The notes under the pieces are model-generated. The model did no database searches, was not told the origin of the DNA, and saw only the letters and a program-made list of their open reading frames with translations. A stretch of DNA of 64,000 nucleotides from Asanoa hainanensis. Its GTDB lineage: Bacteria > Actinomycetota > Actinomycetes > Mycobacteriales > Micromonosporaceae. Positions 61,401-64,000 of the stretch are shown in pieces (the stretch's first letter is position 1; the number at the start of each line of letters is the position of its first letter). The stretch is from positions 1-64,000 of the forward strand of contig NZ_FZPH01000002.1 in the NCBI RefSeq assembly GCF_900188485.1. The letters are read 5' to 3'. A program made the position numbers and the translations under genes.

Positions 61401-64000
<2,600 letters not shown>

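Overview
The window is 64 kb of high-GC actinobacterial chromosome. GTG and TTG starts, 1-11 nt gene overlaps and Pro/Ala-rich tails are common. Protein character (DUF3152, DUF3107, MoeZ, SigE-type ECF factor, a second partial nuo set) and gene order suggest a member of the Micromonosporaceae; this is an inference, as no 16S gene is present. Two blocks match gene orders I recall from Mycobacterium: helicase / ferritin-like / DUF3107 / TetR / hydrolase / DUF3152 / MoeZ / alkyltransferase-like (the Rv3203-Rv3211 region), and rpmG - hadAB - tRNA-Trp - secE - nusG - rplK - rplA ... rplJ - rplL - rpoB - rpoC.

Layout. 0-5 kb: an IS701-like transposase fragment cut by the window edge, a methyltransferase/MBL-hydrolase pair, heme oxygenase under a likely IdeR/DtxR box, and a DEAD-box helicase. 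5-15.4 kb: ferritin-like protein, DUF3107, TetR regulator, a 1152-residue proline-rich protein, an alpha/beta hydrolase, two tandem DUF3152 membrane-anchored zincin-like proteins, MoeZ and a prenyltransferase-like protein. 15.4-21.2 kb: a minus-strand run MFS_2 transporter - sphingosine-phosphate-lyase-like PLP enzyme - NuoB - SDR - DUF2252. 21.3-29 kb: gamma-glutamyltransferase, alkyltransferase-like protein, proBA, zinc dehydrogenase, ECF sigma factor with membrane partner, and a 2OG-Fe(II) oxygenase.

29-41.3 kb: a partial, split complex I. nuoC-nuoH come first, then a SnoaL-like gene, two membrane sensor-kinase-type genes, a LuxR-type response regulator and an unknown gene, then nuoIJKLMN in overlapping order. 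With nuoB at 17.5 kb, subunits B, C, H and I-N are present; A, D, E, F and G are not in the window. 41.3-42.65 kb is a non-coding repeat island. 42.7-50 kb: HtpX, an MFS transporter, a YajQ-type protein, tRNA-Tyr, VOC and HEAT proteins and a membrane GAF-GGDEF-EAL protein. 50-64 kb: tRNA-Thr, tRNA-Met, rpmG, hadA/hadB-like genes, tRNA-Trp, secE-nusG-rplKA, a second repeat island, an ABC transporter whose permease gene has a frameshift, an L10 leader, rplJL, rpoB and the 5' part of rpoC.

The most unusual signal is a repeat family. A nested palindrome of about 140 bp occurs twice, after nuoN and after rplA. Several base differences between the copies are matched by the complementary change in the opposite arm. 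One copy is followed by a roughly 109-bp tandem array of seven units; the other carries only the beginning of one unit.
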